Source of the DNA: Paracamarosporium sp. OC-R06-R3
Lineage: Eukaryota; Ascomycota; Dothideomycetes; Pleosporales; Didymosphaeriaceae
Assembly: GCA_019828545.1 (NCBI GenBank)
Contig: JACVRA010000087.1
Coordinates: forward strand, 32,795 to 96,794
Length of the DNA: 64,000 nt
Direction: 5' to 3'
Below the pieces are notes generated by a model. It did no database searches, was not told the DNA's origin, and worked only from the letters and a program-made list of their open reading frames with translations. Position numbers and translations under genes: made by a program. Shown one piece after another: positions 45,166 to 56,860 of this stretch; positions within the stretch are counted from its first letter, which is position 1, and each line of letters begins with the position of its first letter.

Positions 45166-45940
45166 GGCTGCGGATTTTCGAGGCTTTGACTTTTTTCCAG
45201 TCTTGAATTAGTATACAAGCAATTGGTTCTGTGAAAAGCCGATCCAGCAGACGGAAACCAGGCGATTGATTGAGGAATCGAGATGGGATCAACAATTGAA
45301 AAGCTCGAATCTGAAGAATTCGATTGCCCCATACATACGTAGACATTTGAACGATCGGAAGTCGCGGAGCCTCGCGCAACTACTGTTGTATTTCGTCATC
45401 CCGCCGTAGCACTGCAGCCCTGCAGCCCTGCAGATCGGAGCGGGAGATGAGCAGGAACGCATGCAAGTGTTATGTGCATGAACGTACACATGCATGTGGT
45501 ACCTTATCGGGCGTTGTTGGTCCTCGCCATCGGTATTGTCGCACGTGGGAAGGATGAAGGTTATGTTGGCATGACGTCATTGTTTGCTTTACGGTAGTAT
45601 TTGCTGTTGCTCTTGTGTCAATTGTGACAGACAGAGCATTCGGGGAGAAAAAAATTGAATTGTTGGCTCACCAAGCGCTCCTACAGAGCCCCATGGGTGT
45701 TGCGAACGGAAAGAGAACATTGCGGGGAAGGAGCAATATCGCCCATGTCATGAGAACGTCGCGGAGGTTTAGATGATGTTGGCAGATTTCAATGCTCTTG
45801 TAATCCAGAGAAAACATCTTTCGAGGGTATCTACAATGACCACGGCAAGTGCAATCTTTCGCTTTCGACTGGAACGCAAGCGCGCCCATTTGTTTTACAT
45901 TCTAGATGTCTGCTCTCAGTGCTACCGTTTACGCATGAAT
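45166..45940. promoter_or_regulatory. Intergenic region with acetate kinase promoter
   Basis: This is the promoter of acetate kinase and 3' UTR of the isochorismatase-family gene. It includes an 8-bp tandem repeat (CTGCAGCC units, 45412-45433). Nothing else was recognised. Confidence 0.4.
45412..45433. repeat. Short tandem repeat, CTGCAGCC x 2.75
   Basis: Read directly: CTGCAGCC, CTGCAGCC, CTGCAG with perfect period 8, in the acetate kinase upstream region. Confidence 0.9.
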
Positions 45941-46965
45941 TCACAACTTGTTCTCCGTCTTACAGAGCGCCTGGAGCACTTCCTTTGTGCTCTCGGACGT
46001 CTCTTTGACAACCTTGACAATGTCTTTGAACTCTGGAATTTTAGCGTCACCCATGACCTCGTACATCCACGATTCGCTGGTCACGACCTCTGCACCCGCG
46101 TGCCGTAGCCTCGCCAGCGCCACAGGTATTTCCTCTTTGTTCACGCTGCTCACGCCATCTGCGATGACGTATACTTTATGGCCTTCATTGAGGAGGTCGA
46201 GTGCGGTTTGGGTCACGCAGATGTGAGATTCGATGCCGACGATGACGCAGGAAAGGCGCGTATTGAGCGAGGCTATACCGGCACGGACTTCGGGCGTGCT
46301 GAGAACGAAGGCAGTCAGCGTTAGCATTCCAGGGGTATGGGGCTGAAGAATCGTATGGCGTACAGCATGGAAAAGAGCGTCTTGTCAGCGTGAGCGATGG
46401 TTTTGATGCCACCGGGAGCGTCGAGCATCAATTCGGGCACCGTGTCGCCCAATCTGGCCTTATTCTGCGTTGTTGCAAATACGGGAATGCGGAGAATCTG
46501 ACCTAGGGTGCCTGATTAGCAGGGCCAAGACACGAAGTGAGCCATTGTGCCTGCAGCTGGCAAGCCTTGAGCAACTCGGCCCCCTCTGAATAAGCCGCGT
46601 CTTGCTGGAGGCGGTTGGGATGCATAAGCGAATCCGCCCCAGATTCGCGCGAGGGCTGCAATGGCGTAGGTGGGGCAGGCATACTCGCTCTCAGCAGCTT
46701 CTGCGTCGTCGCGACGACCTTTGGGAATTCATGGATGGCGGGTCGGAACTTTTCCTGCAGGTCGCAGACGCTGGCAACACCTCAGCACGCGGAACCTGCT
46801 TCCAGCCACTTGATCAGCGCACATGCTGCACCAGGGGCAGGGTTACTCACGAAGCTGGCCGCGGACGGCATGCATACAAGAGAGCGGGGTTGTCTGGCTG
46901 TGGGTGAGCGTGCATCGAGGGCAGCGAGTAGCCATGGGCGTCGTACTGATCCTGCGCTGGGCCAT
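45941..46965 (-). CDS. Isochorismatase-family hydrolase (cysteine hydrolase)
   Basis: Four exons fit: 46965-46851, 46780-46685, 46511-46364 and 46298-45941, giving 238 residues (228 if the second Met at 46935 is used). The family triad is visible as Asp in VCDLQEKFRP, Lys in HADKTLFSM and Cys in GIESHICVTQTAL; VYVIADGVSS and AEVVTSESWMYE are further conserved blocks. Introns are 70, 173 and 65 bp; the second has a TGCTAATCAG branch/acceptor. The first intron's acceptor (GCTGAG) is non-pyrimidine-rich, so the extreme N-terminus is the least certain part. Members hydrolyse amide or ether bonds in small molecules (isochorismate, nicotinamide-like). Fungal homologues include mitochondrial and secreted forms; no targeting signal is obvious here. 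Confidence 0.85.
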
Positions 46966-47923
46966 TGTGCTGTAGGTGAGGGCTCGGGCGGGGCGTGGAG
47001 AAGAGCCGACGATGGGAGCAAGGCGCGGGAGTGGTCGCATGGCGGATAGATGCGGTGGCTGTCGACGGCTGGTCGGCGTCGGCGCGGGGAAGTCGACGTT
47101 GGGCGTCTTGGCCTGCGCCCCGCCTGGCCAGCTCCCGCGGGCATTTCTGTCATTGCCCAGGTGCATCCCTGATCACGTGGAGAAGGCCGTCGTCGATGCC
47201 CCGAGCCAATTTAGTCGCGGGAGCGGGAGGTCGTCCCGCAGGGTGGGTTTGGGACGACGCAGCAGCACACTGCCCTGAGCCGTGGAGCCAGCGCTAGCCA
47301 TGTCCAAAGTAGGGCTGCAAACCGGGCAGACACAGGTACGACGCAGGTCCTGCACCGGGGCGCTCATGACTTGAAACATGGAACATTTCGCCCAGGGTGG
47401 GGACATGGCTGATGGCTGCAGATGCAACGTGCCCTGGAAGCCCTGGGCCCGCGCATCATTAGTGAAGATGAATTATCGAACCCATCGTCTCAGCTCAGCC
47501 GTCAGGGACTCGGTCAGCACCATTGTTTCCGACGGCAGCAGGACGAGTCCGGAGAGCCATGGCAAATGAGGGAGCCGGCACGTGTTCGCGCAGCACCCGT
47601 GGACGGAACGCTGGGCCCGTCGGAGAGTGCTGAATGCTGTACAGGTAGATTATTATAGGAGATTGCCCCATTGCGATGACGCTCACTGCCGCGGCGAGGA
47701 GGCGTGGCGGGTGCGACCTGAGCGAGGTCATCGAGGTCAGACTGGTGGTCCTTCAGCTTGGGCGTGTAGCAGCGAGGCGTTGTCGAGGCGCTCGGGGGGT
47801 GGTTGCTGCTGTTGTCTGCGAGGGCTCTTTCTGTTACGGGTGAATGCCAGAAGCACCAAGGAAGGTGCGAGGCAGACAGCGCGCGCAGAGAGGCCGGCCA
47901 GGCAATTGGGGCCATGCAACGGA

Positions 47924-47990
47924 GCATTCTTCCAGCATTCTTCCAGCAGCCGTCCGAGCAGCGTCGCAATGTGTCAATGTGTCAATGTGT
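47924..47990. repeat. Two adjacent short tandem repeats
   Basis: GCATTCTTCCA occurs twice in a row at 47924-47945. CAATGTGT occurs three times in a row at 47967-47990. Both are perfect and lie in the presumed leader of the poly(A) polymerase-like gene. Confidence 0.9.
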
Positions 47991-48434
47991 GCGTCTGCAG
48001 TCGTCGCTGTCGCGGTCAGTACTTCCCTCCAGGGCTCCAGGGCTCTTTCCGTGCCAGGCCGAGGCCCGTGCGCCTGCTGTCCGCGATTTCGTAGTTGCCC
48101 TCCCGTGCGGTGCGTGCCATCTCTCGCCGCGAGTGCTGCAACGGCTCTCTACACACGCACCCCCTTCCCTCGCCGTCCCTCTCCTTCGCCGTTGCGTGCT
48201 GCACCCGCCCCGAGTCCGCTGCACCGCGACTCCACACCCAACCCCCACGGCTGCTTCGCTTTAGCGCTCGTCGTCGCCCTCGCCCCTCGTTCAGCGAATC
48301 GACTTCCACAGGGGCCACACCAATTCCCTCGCACGGCGTCGACGGCTCAATCTGCCCTCCTGCGCACGCTGAGCCGCTTTCGCTTTCACAATCACATTCA
48401 CCGCGCTCCCCTGCATCCGCCGAGCCTCGTCCAC

Positions 48435-48454
48435 GCCGCCGCCGCCGCCGCCGC
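48435..48454. repeat. (GCC)n run
   Basis: About six and a half perfect GCC units immediately upstream of the poly(A) polymerase-like gene start. Confidence 0.9.
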
Positions 48455-48478
48455 GACTCTCTTTGATCTCGAGAGTAT

Positions 48479-51400
48479 ATGAACGACCGCCGCCACCAAG
48501 GCCTACAGTGCACATATCTCTACGACCATCATCTCTCCCACATTCATTCGCCACACGCTCGGGCCCGAGGGCAAGCTGTTGCGCTGAAACAAGATCCCGC
48601 GGGACTTGCAGCAAAGATTAGGTACCAGGGCACTTTGAGTGTCTCCCCTCGTGTGCCTTTGCCCCCCTTGCACACACAGCTGCTCCCACAGCTGCAGCAC
48701 CCGGACAGTCAACTCCTCCACCTGTCCGCATTCTACCCTACCGTAACGGTGTCGGCACCACCCCCTGCGGCCGCCCAGGCCACCGACTCAGAGCGGGATC
48801 CAGCCCGTCCACACAACACGGAACCAGCGCCGGCTCGCGAGGACCTCCATGGGAGAAAAGCCGGGCCACAAAGCGTTCGCAGTAGCGCATTGCCGATGAC
48901 GTCTACCGGCCTACCCAACATGGGAAACAAACGTGACGAAGGGCTGCCATTGGCACGGGCGTCACGCCCTTCGATTGTGTCTCAGCACTCGAATTCGGTG
49001 CCTTCCACCCCTCTCCAAAATGCCCGCCAGTATGAATCGCGCTCGCGCTCGCCGTCTCCCAGCGGCGGTCTCGGGAGCCATTCTCCACGCTCCGTGTCCT
49101 CTGAAGCCAACCCTGCGGTCCCGCCTATACGTATTGGACGCACCGTTCGATGTAAATTCGAAACCAGCACTCAGTTTGGAAGGCGGCGGATGCCCTACGA
49201 TTCGTCGGATGTTCTCGACAAGGCAAAGGATGAGCCTAAAAAGACGCTAGATCCCCACGAGGATGATAAGCTAAGTGGCGACATGCGCGAGCTCTACGAT
49301 CGGTTACAGCCCAACAAAGAGAACACACAGCGGAGGGATCGGTTTGTCAAGAAGCTTCAGAGCATTTTGGAGACAGAGTTCCCGAGAAATGAGTTCAAGG
49401 TGCACGTGTTTGGCTCTTCCGGGAACCAGTTGTACACAAGTGAAAGCGACGGTAAGGACCCGCGTCAGTACCGTGGTACGGTCCATTACTGACAGCCATG
49501 ACAGTCGATGTTTGCATACAGACTCCGATGACGAGGCTGGAGGAAATGCACCCGCTCGCTGAAGCCCTCGCAAAAAGTACGATATGGCGGAGACCCTGCT
49601 AGGTTGTTGTAGCTGACAAGCAACAGATGGCATGGAGAATGTCGTGTGCATACCGCAAGCCAAGGTACGGATCGTCAAGATCTGGGACCCAGTGCTAAAG
49701 CTTTCGTGCGACATGAATGTGAACAACACGCCTGCATTAGAGAACACGCGTATGATCAAGACCTATATTCAAATAGATGAGCGCGTCCGACCGCTAGCAA
49801 TGATCATTAAGCACTGGACTAAGCAGCGCATTCTGAACGACGCCGGTAAGTTACACGTGCTTTTTGGAGTCTTCGCTGATTCTCGTCGCAGCCCTCGGAG
49901 GCACGATAAGTTCCTACACCTGGATATGCATGATTTTGAACTTCCTTCAGACGCGCAATCCGCCAGTTTTGCCCGCACTTCACACGCTTCCCCATCGAGC
50001 AATCGACAAGGCGACAGGCAAACCTTCACAGTCTGTGTTCGCCGACGATCTGGATGCATTGAAAGGGTTTGGCAGCAAGAATACCGAGTCGTTGGGCCAG
50101 CTGCTTTTTCATTTCTTTCGGCATTATGGACATGAGGTTGATTACGAAAAATCTGTTGTCTCTGTGCGACAGGGTCGTCTACTTACTCGCGAAGAGAAAA
50201 ACTGGCACCGAGCGGGACTTCAGAAGGAAGCTAGGAACCGCCTTTGTGTGGAGGAACCCTTCAACACCGATCGCAATCTGGGCAACTCGGCGGACGAATT
50301 TGCATGGCGTGGTATCCACTTGGAGCTTCGACGAGCGTTCGACTTCCTTGCCGATGGCCAGCATCTAGGAACAGCGTGCGAGCAATTCGAGTTTCCACCT
50401 GCACCGGCTCCGGAGGAAAGGCCACGACCTCCAAAGTCAACGGCTCCAAAAGTGACGCTGGCTCCAAGCGTCCCTAGCAATCGAAACGGTCGCAACCAGG
50501 GCAATCATCGCGGTGGACGTGGAATGAACAACAAAGGGGGTGGGTACGGACGACGAGCGTCTAGTGGAGCTTCGTTCAACCGTTCGCCGTTTCTCAACAG
50601 TCCTCCGATTGGTGCTATGTCAGGCCAGCAAGACTACGGTTTTCCCCAAGGTCTCAACGACCGGTTATATGACCAACTGGTCCAGCAGTATCAAATGCTC
50701 GAGAGGCAACAACTTGCTTTGCGGCAACGCGCTCAACAGGCACATCAAGCCCAAGCTGTGCATATGCATGCTCAAGCTGTAGCGCAAGCGCAGGCACAAG
50801 CGCAGGCACAGGCACAAGCACAGGCACAAGCACAACACAATCGTGGACCCAGTAGTGCGAACGCATCTCCTCAAAAGTCGCCGTATGTGAACGGCCGCTC
50901 CAGCCCTCGACTGGCCGAGGCCAACATCCCACCAAACACCGTGCCGCAAGGTTTCCTCTATCACTATCCGGCATTCTTTGACCCTGCTCAAGTCCCAGCC
51001 GCTGCAGACGGCCCCCGGACCAATCCTTCTTCACCCTCACTCACCAACAGCATACCTGGTCCACGGCGACAAGCACACCGCGCTTCTAACGCGAGTGAGA
51101 CGGCATCTATGCGTTCGCAATCGCAGCCTGCGCGCGAGGTTTCACAGCACACAGTCATGGCTGGGTATCCGCCGATGCCGCAGTTCTTCGATCCTTCGCT
51201 TGTCGCTGGATATCCTATTGCACGTTCCACGCCGGATGCGCCTGGTTCGCAAGCGACGGCAGACACACCCTTCAGTCCTATTGTGGGTTACCCTGAAGCA
51301 GCGGCGTCATCCGAGACTAGCATTCCTAGGGAGTATGTCGGTTATTATGTTGACGAGCAAGCAACGCCGCGGTCCTTGCAGCAGGAGTATACAGTGCCCC

Positions 51401-52500
51401 AGATACCGACATTCAACGAGCTTGCACAGAGACGAAGACGTGTGTCCTCCGAGATTACCCAGCCACTCCTCAACACTGCTCTACGGCGTGTATCCCGCTC
51501 ACCGTCGCCTCTTGGTCATCACGTACGCAGTTACTCGACGAACGTGGCTCTTCCGCTCGGGCCGAATGGTGAGCCCCGCAAAGACCGAACGGATTCAACG
51601 CGTCTTCCTAGTGACAGTGGCCCTGTAATCGTCAATGGCTCGTTTCCGCAACTGCCACGCGAATCGCGTTCCAGGAGCGATACAGTTGACTCGTTTCCGT
51701 CGGTCGACACATCCAGCTCGGCCACTCTTGGTGTATATCCTGATCAGGATCAATATAGGATCGCTGGTCATGAACAGCGGCAAACGATGACCTTGGAAGA
51801 GATGCAAAGTCAGCGTGGTGACCATGGTCAGGGTGCTACCTTCGCGAACGGTTCCATAAATGGTGTATCGCCAGTCGACATGAACAGCCTAAGTCGGGTA
51901 CAGAGTGGTAATCAACAGTACTATCCTATCCTCCCAGAAGGTTGGATAAACTACGAGATTGGAAACGGTCGGCGGACGAATCAGACTGAAGACATATCGC
52001 CAACCAAAACGCAGCCTACACAGTGGCGAAGCATGCACTATAACAATGGCCTTACGACACTAGATACTTTGAATACGTCACGGCCACCTCCACAGGAGGT
52101 GAAATCCGCCACCTTACCCTTGCTTTCTCCTGTATTCGAAACAAGGACTCCGTCACCCATCGCCACGCGTCAAGCAGACAGTGGCAAGGGAGCCAACGGT
52201 ATCAAGAGCCAATCTAAGGAACATCATCACCACCACCACCAAGCGCGTCGAGCTTCACACTCCACTGTGCAGACCTCCAGCCATAAGGAGAACCACAAAC
52301 AGCAGCAGGCCAAAAGCGGTTCGCACCCAAATGAGAAGAACAACAAGTCGAACGCGAACAACAATAATTCCAATACCTGGCATCAGCAAGGATCTGTGCG
52401 CAGCAAGAAGCGAAAAGGAAAGCAAGGAAACAAATCTAATGATGCTAAAACTTCGGGTGAGCCACTTCCAGCGAATGCTGCTGATCGTAAAGGTGGTTAG
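48479..52500 (+). CDS. Cid1-type non-canonical poly(A)/poly(U) RNA polymerase with low-complexity tail
   Basis: Four exons (48479-49451, 49505-49576, 49627-49845, 49892-52500; introns 53, 50, 46 bp) give up to 1290 residues. The nucleotidyltransferase core has VHVFGSSGNQLYTSESDVDV (catalytic Asp324, Asp326; a 53-bp intron splits the site) and the third Asp377 in KLSCDMNVNN. The PAP-associated domain shows SSYTWICMILNFLQ, ESLGQLLFHFFRHYGHEVDY and CVEEPFNTDRNLGNS. After about residue 610 the protein is low-complexity: RGGRG, a (Gln-Ala)n run, six His in a row and a Lys-rich end (SKKRKGKQG). Members add untemplated A or U tails to RNA in cytoplasm or nucleus. The start is uncertain: ATGs at 48896 and 48920 are in frame, and 48920 has the better context. 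Confidence 0.9.
50782..50835 (+). repeat. Coding Ala-Gln hexanucleotide repeat
   Basis: Nine consecutive Ala-Gln dipeptides encoded by GC(G/A)CA(A/G) units in the tail of the poly(A) polymerase-like protein. Confidence 0.92.
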
Positions 52501-54422
52501 CCTCAAGGCATCGATGTTCCTTGGATCTACTAGCCGTTATGTTGGTCTAGCACCGCTTTGCTTGCCTTGAGCTATGTTTTGGATACTTGTGTGGGATTCC
52601 GTCGTACCTTTTCCGGGTGTCTGCGCTTGTTTACGGCCTGTTTATGCGCCAGGTTCTTCGAGAACTATGTCCATGTGGTACTTGCTGTTTGCGATACTGG
52701 CACTCGACTACCTAGACTGGTGGCTTGTGCATCAGCCAACATCATCTGGAATACAATTTCGACGTCTTCTCCTGCTGGGCCGAATTGGCAGATGCGCATC
52801 TGGCGGTATAAGCGATCAATTTTCTACGACTCAAAAGCGAGCGGTTTGAAGTTTGAAAGAATAGCAACAAAAGCGGCATTACAGAACCTTTGACAGAGAG
52901 ACAGGAACAAGACTGCGTCTACAGCTGTCTTTCTTTTGCATCCGCCTCAGTGACGGCGGCCGCACCTCAGCGAGGTGCCCCGGAGTTGTCAAAATGAGTT
53001 TGTCTCTTTTTTCCTTTGGCAGTACGCATTGCATGTTTCCTTAACACAGCCAGCATGAGGAGGAGTTTATCCCCGTATTCTGTTTGTCCTCTTTTATTTT
53101 TTTTTCCGGGCAAGGCTGGTTGGTGCGGATTGTCTGGGTCATAGCAACGGGGTCTGTCTGGGTATTGCGTGTGGGCTTTTTTCCATGATACAAATACAGC
53201 GAGCGCTTGCCGTGTCTGGCTGGTCCCGTCTCGTCTCGTGCGCGGGACATACACGCGAGCGAGGCACGGGGTGGTTGGTAGCTTGGTCGTTGCTTGCTTG
53301 CTTGGCTTGGGTGCATCGTTCGGACATGGTTGGTTGGCTGGTTGCTTGTTTGGCGGAGCGGCTCGTTTCTTGCTTGCTCTTGCGTTTTCCGGGTCGTCTG
53401 GGAGCCGTGGCGAGGCTTCTTCCTTGATGTATAGATATGATGGCGTGTGGGTGGGTGGTGGTTGTGGCAGTGGAACAAAACTCCTGCGGGATAGAAAGTG
53501 TGGTGCGGGGTTGAGCAAAAGCGACCGCGTCCAATAGCATGAAATGAAATAAAAATTTTTAAAAGTTATTTTGTGGGTTTTGTGGGTTGTTGGCGGTGAT
53601 GGTGATTTAGTTCTGGGGATGAGGCGGGGGTTATGTGATTGGGGTTTTAGTGGTGGGTGTGGGAGGGGGGATTATGTGCGTGGAGAGGTGGGTGTCATGC
53701 GCGAGAATTGGAGTTTGGGGTGTAGGTGATGCGTGTATACATGGTCTACTCATAAAATTATATATATGTACATGTGTGGATGGATGGGATGGGATGTAGC
53801 CTTCCTTGCTGTCTGATCTTTCGCGGTGGGTGGGTAGTTTATGTGTCAGTGCTGTACATCTATAATCATGCACTGACGCGGTACGAAACTTCGTTACTTC
53901 ATTCTTCAAGGGCCGGCGTAGGTAGGGTTATGTGTGCATGTTTGCGGTGGGTTCAGGAGAAATCGGATAAGTGAAATGTGTGCTTAGTTGCGAGTATGTG
54001 TGTTGGGATTTAGGACGCTTCGTTGGAGCGGATGAAGAGGTGGTTTTTTGTGGTGGGGAGGAAGGGTGTGGAGTAGAAGTGTGAGTAATTTGAGCGCGAG
54101 GAGGGAATTGACCAAGTGTACTGGTAAGGATGTATAGAGGGTGGTTTGGGGACGTGTAGATTGCGTGTGTGAGACGGTTTGTAGGTTGTGGGTTTCTTGG
54201 AAAATCGATTGATACGTACGTAGTCAAGAGCAATTTTTGATAAAAGCACTTACGAAAGTGAGGAATGTGGTTTGATTGGGTCTCGCGACCAACAGCTCGA
54301 GATACTCAGATCTAGGAATATGACGCGCATCTTCCGATAAACGACCTGGTTCAGCCTATTAAAATACTCTACTCTACTTTCAGAAGTTGCCTCCAATTCT
54401 TGCTCCAAACTTCCATCTTCCC
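52501..54422. other. Long intergenic region with GT-rich strand
   Basis: A 1.9-kb region between the poly(A) polymerase-like gene and the 3' end of the protease gene. From about 53540 to 54200 the plus strand is strongly G+T-rich (runs such as TTTTGTGGGTTTTGTGGGTT), so the minus strand is C+A-rich. Frames here encode biased peptides (His/Thr/Pro-rich) and are not called. A long 3' UTR or a non-coding transcript is possible. Confidence 0.45.
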
Positions 54423-56860
54423 CTAATGTCCCGCCTTGTATCCATCGAGCACCTGCCCAGTAAACCATACCAAACCACCACCCAAGAACAATGGCACCGC
54501 AGCAGCTTGTCCGACAACGGGAACGGCACAGGAGACGCCCGCCGCAGCAATCATTCCCGTACCGACAGTAGATGTCGTGCTACCCGGAGTCTTGAACAAA
54601 TCGTCGAAGAAGCCTTCAGCCTTAAGCTCGGGAACCGGCCGTGACATCTGGATAGAGAGATACTTGTCCGCGAGAACGGTGTGCAGGATGATAGCTTGGG
54701 CGAAACGGCGAAGATCCCCAATAACTGACGCCTCCGCTGTACCGTTGACATACTCAAAGGCGCTTTCAGCTTTGACAAAGCTGCTCGCCTGTTTGAGAAC
54801 ATCGGCTGCGAGAGCACCTATGCCGCCGCTGTTGCCAGCGATTATCTTCACCAGGGTTGGTACTGGGATCGTAAGATCCAGGATCGTTGCGACGTCGTCA
54901 AAGAAACCTTCTGGGCGGGACTTCAACACTCGTGCTATGTCGGTGGTAGCCTCAGCTAGGGTCGTTGCTACTCGTACGTGTGCGTCAAGGGCTTTGCTTG
55001 CTGCGTCGATGGTAGCCTCAGCCACTGTCGTAGCTCCTCGGAAATGTGCATCAACGACCTGGTCGGCAGCGCGGGCAATGACGCCAAAAGTGTTGTCGAA
55101 CCAACCTTCGGGTTGTGGTCCACCAGACTCGCGCGATTTGGCTGCCTTCGCAACTTCTTCGAGGAATGCCACTTCGTTTGCCGATGCTTTAGCAGCACCG
55201 TCCATTGCACTCTCAGGTTTAGACTTAGCAACCATCTCGAGCGCTTGTGCGCGGAGAATAACGCCACGAGCGATCTCATTGGCTACATCGTTGACGAGCT
55301 TATCGGCGGTTGCAGTAGCGATACCAATACCTTCCATGATCTCCTTGAAAGGAAGCTTGATGACTGGACCGCCGATTGGTTGGACAATTTGGGATACGCG
55401 TTTGAGGTGGCCAGCCATATCCTCAAAGAATCCTTCCTCCTGTTGTGCTTTCGACTCGGCCACAAGATAGGCGTTGTTGGCCAGCATGAAGCGTTTCAGA
55501 GACGCATCTAGGTTGCCTTGGTTGTTGCTGAGCGCTTGCGCAATAGCAGGAGCGACGACCGTGCCGACAACGCCTCCGATGGGACCACCCAGCGCTGTGG
55601 CGAGCCCAGTCGCTAGTTTGAATACGTCCTCGGCGCCGTCAAAGATCCAGAATTCGGGTGTGCTTCCATTGAGATCTGTAGTTGATGGCTGTTCGATGAC
55701 GTTGTCGCCTAGCTTTGCGATCTCTTTGGCCTGTGGGCCGGTTGCGGCGTTACTCTGTGAGATATGCGTAGCTCCCACTGTGACCATGTTTATCTGGCCT
55801 GGATTGCTCAAGGTAACGTCTAGAGCGCCAATATAGTCTTGGACGGGGTTACCGTAGCGGCCAAGGATCGATGCGGTGTTGTAGTCCCCACCCCCGTAGA
55901 CGTGTGTACCAAGCGCTACAAGGTCGTTACGTCGAAGTATCGGACCGCCAGAATTTCCTAGATGAGATTTAGCTTACAATTCATTTGCTCCAGATACAAT
56001 TTTACGTACCACCCTCGGAATCAATGTAGTGCGCAAGCATGCGGTCTGGATCCGCAGTGATATCGTATTTGGTCGGTTCGAAGAGTTCGTACATCTTGCC
56101 GCCTCGCTCGCCAGTCTCATTGTCCTTGAGATCGGCAGGGTAGCCGACCACGCCGAGTTCAAGGTCTCCAAGAGCGGGCGTCTCGATGTACTGAAACGGT
56201 GTCACATCAGTGAACGGACGATCGAACTGGACCAAGGCAAAATCACGCGGTCGCGAGCTGGCACTGTCCAGCCATTGGGATGTTGTAACCACACGCTTCG
56301 CGCGACGAAATTCCACCGAAGAGTCTGTAATGCTTTTCGCACCATTGTAGCCAGCATACGCCTTGATCTCGCGCGCGCGACCCGGCAGTCTTCCGTTCGT
56401 TCGCCGCCAGCTGTATACGTTGTGGCCTGCCGTGACCATGAGGTCCGGGCGAATCAGCCATCCAGTGCCATGAGCATAGCTACTGCTAGGGAGGTTCTCG
56501 TAGTTGATGAACAGTTTGAGGATGGCTGTCGATATATCAGTGAGAAGCGTTGATAACGAGAACATTCATAGGCATACAGCGATACTTTCCTCCCACGGCA
56601 AAGTCCTGAGGATTAGCTGGCACTCGGCCATCTCCTTCCATGACTGACTCCTGTCCAGGGTTCTTGTACGGAATGAAGGTGGTCTGCTGCGGTACCTCAT
56701 CTTTGGTTTCGTTGAGATCCCATACGCCAGCGACAGTCGGTACGATACGATTGATGGTTGCGGTGAAGGCAAGAGCTTGTGCTTCAACGGTATCTGCTTT
56801 GATGACAGCAGCTTCAGGAGCACTGTCCTGTGGGGGTTGTGGTGCAGTCAAGACAGACAT
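54423..56860 (-). CDS. Trypsin/V8-like serine protease fused to a C-terminal region with EGFFDD motifs
   Basis: Three exons (56860-56578, 56525-56010, 55957-54423; two 52-bp introns) encode 777 residues. The chymotrypsin-fold triad is His129 (VTAGHNVYSW), Asp189 (RPRDFALVQF) and Ser269 (GGNSGGPILR); the Ser motif is formed by splicing. VVGYPADL before Ser269 resembles glutamyl endopeptidases. No signal peptide: the N-terminus (TAPQPPQDSAPEA) looks cytosolic. Residues ~330-777 are Ala-rich and helical, with short motifs EGFFED (441), EGWFDN (550), EGFFDD (616) and EGFFDD (714), and a degenerate EFWIFDGAED near 368. Two Gly/Ala-rich hydrophobic stretches (GGPIGGVVGTVVAPAIAQAL and a longer one near the C-terminus) could insert in membranes. 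I recognise no family for this half. Confidence 0.88.

Larger units (their letters stand above)
46966..48478. promoter_or_regulatory. Divergent promoter / long 5' leader region
   Basis: A 1.5-kb GC-rich region between the isochorismatase-family gene and the poly(A) polymerase-like gene. It holds several short tandem duplications (47924-47947, 47967-47990, 48027-48045) and a (CCG)n run. From about 48120 the plus strand is C/T-rich, as in fungal 5' UTRs. Frames on both strands here are low-complexity (Arg, Pro, Ser, Ala) and are not called. Confidence 0.45.

Noticed and set aside
47844..48482. Plus-strand 212-codon frame upstream of the poly(A) polymerase-like gene
   Set aside because: Arg/Pro/Ala/Ser-rich low complexity, with competing frames of equal length on both strands, as expected from GC-rich leader DNA.
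52967..53518. Minus-strand 183-codon frame after the poly(A) polymerase-like gene
   Set aside because: Pro/Gln/Lys-rich peptide in skewed DNA, no domain; three overlapping frames of similar length argue against coding.
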